From NCBI GenBank assembly GCA_947501475.1, contig CANMWA010000010.1, positions 62,001 to 126,000 on the forward strand: a stretch of DNA of 64,000 bases, read 5' to 3'. The stretch is from an uncultured Aquimarina sp. (GTDB taxonomy: Bacteria > Bacteroidota > Bacteroidia > Flavobacteriales > Flavobacteriaceae). Below the pieces are notes generated by a model. That model did not search any database. It saw nothing but the letters and a program-made list of their open reading frames with translations, and had not been told where the DNA came from. The translations under genes were made by a program, and so were the position numbers. Shown one piece after another: positions 60,507 to 64,000 of the stretch. Positions within the stretch are counted from its first letter, which is position 1. Every line of letters begins with the position of its first letter.

Positions 60507-61001
60507 TTACTTTTTACCCAATTCAATCACTTCCAGATTTTCAATTTTACCACTATCCAAAGTAAATCGCAACATCGTTCTCATTTTGTGAAATCCATGT
60601 GTCCCTGCTGCACCAGGATTCATGTGTAACACTCCGTTTTTTTTGTCAGGTATAACTTTTAGTATATGCGAATGTCCGCATATAAATAATTGTGGTGGAT
60701 TTGATTTGATTTCGTCTCTGGTATTGATATTGTATTTTGGTGGATATCCGCCAATATGGGTTATCCAAACCGAAACTTTTTCGCATATAAATCTTTGATG
60801 TAAAGGAAATGTAGCCCTTGCTTTATCATCATCTATATTTCCATAAACGGCTCTAAGAGGTTTTAACGCTTCAATAGCATCTGTTACATCAAGATTTCCA
60901 ATATCTCCAGCATGCCAAACTTCGTCAGTTTCTTTAACATAATGTAAAATGCGATCATCGATATAACTATGAGTGTCACTAAGTAAAAGGATCTTCTTCA
61001 A
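60507..61001 (-). CDS. YfcE-type metallophosphoesterase
   Basis: 164 residues if started at the TTG at 61001 (MKKILLLSDTHSY). The open frame runs 64 codons further upstream into the divergent truA gene, but that part is Phe/Tyr-rich and not family-like, and no ATG is available closer. Metal-binding motifs: DTH (9-11), GDIGN (32-36), GNID (54-57), TH (81-82) and GHSH (109-112), the calcineurin-like set with the compact fold of YfcE/MJ0936 phosphodiesterases. Substrate unknown. Head to head with truA. Confidence 0.88.
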   Translation of the reverse strand: MKKILLLSDTHSYIDDRILHYVKETDEVWHAGDIGNLDVTDAIEALKPLRAVYGNIDDDKARATFPLHQRFICEKVSVWITHIGGYPPKYNINTRDEIKSNPPQLFICGHSHILKVIPDKKNGVLHMNPGAAGTHGFHKMRTMLRFTLDSGKIENLEVIELGKK

Positions 61002-61164
61002 AATAAAGTATAGATAAGAGTTATAGAATAATAAGAAAACTGAAACTATACAGTAACAATTATCTCTATTATATAAAGTATATTTACGGTCTGTTTTGAA
61101 ACAAAAATAGAATATTGATTTGAATAGATCATCATTGTTGATCTGCAAAACATAAAGAAAATTA

Positions 61165-61908
61165 GTGAGGTATTTTTTAGAACTTTCATACAATGGGACT
61201 CCGTATCATGGATGGCAACGACAACCTAATGCAATTACGGTTCAAGAAGTCTTAGAAGATTCCTTGTCAACATTATTAAGGATTAAAACTGAAATAGCAG
61301 GTGCTGGAAGAACAGATACGGGTGTTCATGCTAAACAGATTATGGCTCATTTTGATCATGATCATGAGTTAGAAACAGATCAGTTACGATATAAGTTGAA
61401 TGCTATTTTGCCAGCAGAAATCTCTATACAAAGAGTTGCTATAGTAAAAGATGAAGCACATGCAAGGTTTGATGCAATTAGTAGGTCTTATGAGTATCAT
61501 GTTGCTCTAGAAAAAGATCCCTTTGCAATTAAAAGTTCGTATTATTTAAAGAAATCATTGGATGTTGATTTGATGAATGAAGCTGCTAAATTACTGTTAA
61601 ACTATACTAATTTTAAATGTTTTAGTAAGTCCAAAACCGATGTAAAAACGTATAATTGTACGATCACCGAAGCTCATTGGATATCAAATGAAGGCGGGTT
61701 GGTTTTTAAGATTTCTGCGAATCGTTTTTTAAGAAATATGGTTAGAGCGATTGTAGGTACTTTGTTAGAAATAGGTGAACATAAATTAAAAAAAGAGGAT
61801 TTAATTCGTATTATTAAAAGCGAAGATAGGAGTCAGGCCGGGTACTCAGTTCCGGCTCATGGTCTTTATTTAGTTAACATATTATATCCTAAAACAATAT
61901 ATAAATAG
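61165..61908 (+). CDS. truA: tRNA pseudouridine(38-40) synthase
   Basis: 247 residues, typical. Makes pseudouridine in the anticodon arm of many tRNAs. Starts with GTG at 61165, directly before the conserved FLELSYNGTPYHGWQRQ. The catalytic aspartate is Asp51 in AGAGRTDTGVHA; NFKCFSKSKTDVKTY and FLRNMVRAIVGTLLEIG follow. The ABC transporter gene begins one base after the stop, so both are co-transcribed. Confidence 0.96.
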   Translation: MRYFLELSYNGTPYHGWQRQPNAITVQEVLEDSLSTLLRIKTEIAGAGRTDTGVHAKQIMAHFDHDHELETDQLRYKLNAILPAEISIQRVAIVKDEAHARFDAISRSYEYHVALEKDPFAIKSSYYLKKSLDVDLMNEAAKLLLNYTNFKCFSKSKTDVKTYNCTITEAHWISNEGGLVFKISANRFLRNMVRAIVGTLLEIGEHKLKKEDLIRIIKSEDRSQAGYSVPAHGLYLVNILYPKTIYK

Positions 61909-61909
61909 A

Positions 61910-63667
61910 ATGGCAGAAAAGAGTGGTAAGGCTTTTGATTTTAAATTGTTCAGGCGACTGATTACATATACTAATCCGTACCGTGTTACTTTCTATTTTG
62001 TAGGATTCTCTGCAATAGTATTGTCTTTTTTATCTATTGTAAATCCTAATTTACTTAAGCAGACTATTGATAAGACGATCATGCCCAAAAATGATGAGCT
62101 TTTGGTATATTTTATCTGTTTGATGATTGGTGTGCTTATTCTTGAGGTGGTTACTCAATTTCTGTTTATTTATTTTGCTAATTGGTTAGGGCAACAAGTA
62201 ATTCGTGATATTAGAGTTAAGTTGTTTGGTCATATGCTTGGCTTTAAAAAACAATATTATGATCAATCTGCAGTAGGTAGATTGGTGACTAGGGCTGTTA
62301 GTGATATTGAAACTATTGCTAGTATATTTAGTCAAGGTTTGTTTATGATTATTAGTGATTTACTTAAGATGATAGCTGTTTTGGGGTATATGTTATATCA
62401 AAGTTGGCAGCTCACAGTATTGGTTTTTATAGTATTGCCTTTGATCCTATACGCGACTCGGGTTTTTCAGAAGAAAATGAAAGCTGCTTTTGAAGAAGTA
62501 CGAACCCAGGTTTCTAACCTCAATTCGTTTGTGCAAGAACGAATAACCGGAATGAAAATCGTTCAGCTTTTCACTAGAGAAGAAACCGAATACGATAATT
62601 TTAAAGAGATTAATGAGAAGCATAAAAAAGGATGGATTAAAACAGTATGGTATAACTCAATATTTTTTCCAATCGCAGAGATGTCAAGTTCTATTACAAT
62701 AGGATTGATTGTTTGGTTTGGAGGTTTAAAAGCTGCTCAGGTAGATGGTATGACCCTTGGTCTTGTGGTAGAATTCATCCAGTTATCTCAAATTTTATTC
62801 AGACCATTACGACAAATTGCAGATAAGTTTAACACCTTGCAAATGGGAATGGTAGCTGCAAACAGGGTGTTTGCTGTTTTGGATACAGATTCTAAAATTG
62901 AAGATAATGGTGAGTTAGTCTTAGATAACGTAAAAGGTAAAATCAATTTAGATAATGTAGTGTTTAGTTATATTGAAGGAGAGCAAGTTTTGAAAGGAGT
63001 TTCCCTTGCTGTAAATGAAGGAGAAACCATTGCAATTGTTGGAGCTACTGGAGCTGGTAAGTCTACTATTATTAATTTGTTGAGTAGATTCTATGAGATC
63101 GATAGCGGTACTATTTCTATTGATGATAAAAATATAGAGAATATACAATTAAGATCGCTGAGGGAACATATTGCTGTTGTATTGCAAGATGTATTTTTAT
63201 TTGCAGACACTATATTAAATAATATAACACTTAGTAATTCTGATATATCAGAAGAACAGGTTCAAAAAGCAGCAAAAGAGATAGGTATTCATGATTTTAT
63301 TATGAGCCTTCCTGGAGGGTATCATTATAATGTTAAAGAAAGAGGAGCAATGCTTTCTTCTGGACAACGGCAGCTATTATCTTTTTTAAGAGCTTTTGTG
63401 ACCAACCCAGGGGTTTTGATTTTAGATGAGGCTACTTCTTCTATTGATTCTCATAGTGAACAATTGATCCAGGATGCTACTAACAAAATTACACAAGGAC
63501 GAACATCTATCGTTATAGCGCACCGATTAGCTACTATTAAAAATGCAGATAAGATTATCGTTATGGATCAAGGTACAATAGTAGAAGAGGGTAATCATAA
63601 TGAATTACTGAAAATCACAGATGGATATTATAGAAATTTATACGAAGTGCAATTTGCAGAAGTATAA
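61910..63667 (+). CDS. ABC transporter, fused permease and ATPase (MsbA-like exporter)
   Basis: 585 residues, a half-transporter that works as a dimer in the inner membrane. Transmembrane domain with six helices at about 25-310; nucleotide-binding domain from about 345 with Walker A GATGAGKST (378-386), Q-loop Gln426, signature LSSGQ (482-486), Walker B VLILDEATSS (502-511) and the H-loop in IVIAHRLATI. The signature has serine in place of the common first glycine of LSGGQ, which I believe is usual for this subfamily. Exports lipids or drugs in relatives; substrate here unknown. Coupled to truA. Confidence 0.94.
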   Translation: MAEKSGKAFDFKLFRRLITYTNPYRVTFYFVGFSAIVLSFLSIVNPNLLKQTIDKTIMPKNDELLVYFICLMIGVLILEVVTQFLFIYFANWLGQQVIRDIRVKLFGHMLGFKKQYYDQSAVGRLVTRAVSDIETIASIFSQGLFMIISDLLKMIAVLGYMLYQSWQLTVLVFIVLPLILYATRVFQKKMKAAFEEVRTQVSNLNSFVQERITGMKIVQLFTREETEYDNFKEINEKHKKGWIKTVWYNSIFFPIAEMSSSITIGLIVWFGGLKAAQVDGMTLGLVVEFIQLSQILFRPLRQIADKFNTLQMGMVAANRVFAVLDTDSKIEDNGELVLDNVKGKINLDNVVFSYIEGEQVLKGVSLAVNEGETIAIVGATGAGKSTIINLLSRFYEIDSGTISIDDKNIENIQLRSLREHIAVVLQDVFLFADTILNNITLSNSDISEEQVQKAAKEIGIHDFIMSLPGGYHYNVKERGAMLSSGQRQLLSFLRAFVTNPGVLILDEATSSIDSHSEQLIQDATNKITQGRTSIVIAHRLATIKNADKIIVMDQGTIVEEGNHNELLKITDGYYRNLYEVQFAEV

Positions 63668-63684
63668 CTTTAATTCTATAGTCC

Positions 63685-64000
63685 TTAAAATATTTTTATT
63701 TCAGCTATTTTGGCTAAATAGCCTATTATCACGGGTATTGTAAATAGGATTAAAAGGATTATAAAAAACAATAAAGTTTTAATTAAGATTTTTTTCAAAC
63801 TGATATTGTACAATCTCTTTAAAGCATAACCTATATATAAAAAATACAAAACAAACGGAAAGAATGCTACAGTAAAATAACTACTGCTTAAGAAAATTAC
63901 TGGTATTAGTAATATAGCAGTTAAACCAACTATATGCGAATAAGAATATAGGTAGATCACAAAATGTTCTGTTAGATTGTATTTTTTATAATTGAGAAAT
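63685..64000 (-). CDS. DUF3667-type membrane protein, C-terminal fragment
   Basis: Gene cut by the right edge; 104 codons remain and the frame is open to the end of the window. The fragment begins NYKKYNLTEHFVIYLYSYSH, which resembles the conserved entry into the membrane part of DUF3667 proteins, followed by at least three hydrophobic helices. Members have a zinc-ribbon-like N-terminus and unknown function. The assignment is from this short region only. Confidence 0.55.
   Translation of the reverse strand, partial: FLNYKKYNLTEHFVIYLYSYSHIVGLTAILLIPVIFLSSSYFTVAFFPFVLYFLYIGYALKRLYNISLKKILIKTLLFFIILLILFTIPVIIGYLAKIAEIKIF

Noticed and set aside
61002..61193. 64-codon upstream extension of the phosphoesterase gene
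   Set aside because: It is Phe/Tyr-rich, overlaps the truA start on the other strand, and precedes the conserved LLLSDTH start of the fold.
1..64000. CRISPR arrays, tRNA or rRNA genes, insertion sequences, phage genes
   Set aside because: Gaps between genes were read for them on both strands; no direct-repeat arrays, cloverleaf-like sequences or transposase-like frames were seen.

Overview
The window is chromosomal DNA from a low-GC member of the Bacteroidota, most likely a marine Flavobacteriaceae. Three things point there: SusC/SusD outer-membrane pairs, promoters of the Bacteroidota type (TTTG, about 19 bases, TAnnTTTG) with A-rich leaders instead of Shine-Dalgarno sites, and flavobacterial gene pairings such as rho next to a DUF4293 gene. 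I see no rRNA, tRNA, CRISPR array, transposase or phage gene. It reads as stable core genome with a few accessory loci.

Layout. 1-4.1 kb: end of a HAD phosphatase, a secreted protein of unknown role, rarA, a rhomboid protease and rlmB. 4.2-16.6 kb (minus strand): two consecutive SusC-SusD-lipoprotein operons. Each ends in its own terminator, and both share a nearly identical element just upstream of susC. 16.9-34.2 kb (plus strand): the merged str, S10, spc and alpha ribosomal-protein superoperon (rpsL to rplQ, with fusA, secY, infA and rpoA; no tuf, adk or map). Structured gaps precede rplC, rpsH, rpsD and rplQ and look like regulatory leaders. 34.3-38.4 kb: carA, eno and gltA as separate units. 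38.5-40.9 kb: two guanidino-group hydrolases (a DDAH-like enzyme and ctlX) with an Rrf2 regulator carrying a cysteine cluster. 40.9-45.7 kb: a CpcT-like lipoprotein, an SDR/DUF2867 protein, argS and a GNAT acetyltransferase. 45.7-52.0 kb: a FecI/FecR/TonB-receptor surface-signalling operon, with a divergent lipoprotein and a fasciclin-domain lipoprotein. 52.4-54.7 kb: ffh and folD. 54.8-57.8 kb: sparse DNA with a small cysteine-rich peptide that has a bacteriocin-type leader, an SH3 coiled-coil protein and a lipoprotein MsrA. 58-64 kb: rho, DUF4293, a phosphodiesterase, truA, an ABC exporter and the end of a DUF3667 gene.

The core block supplies ribosomes, RNA polymerase alpha, the Sec translocon, SRP and central metabolism. 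The accessory loci concern uptake across the outer membrane (two SusCD systems, one FecA-like receptor) and the cell surface. The least explained parts are the leader structures inside the ribosomal operon, the shared susC leader element, and the orphan leader peptide at 54.9 kb.
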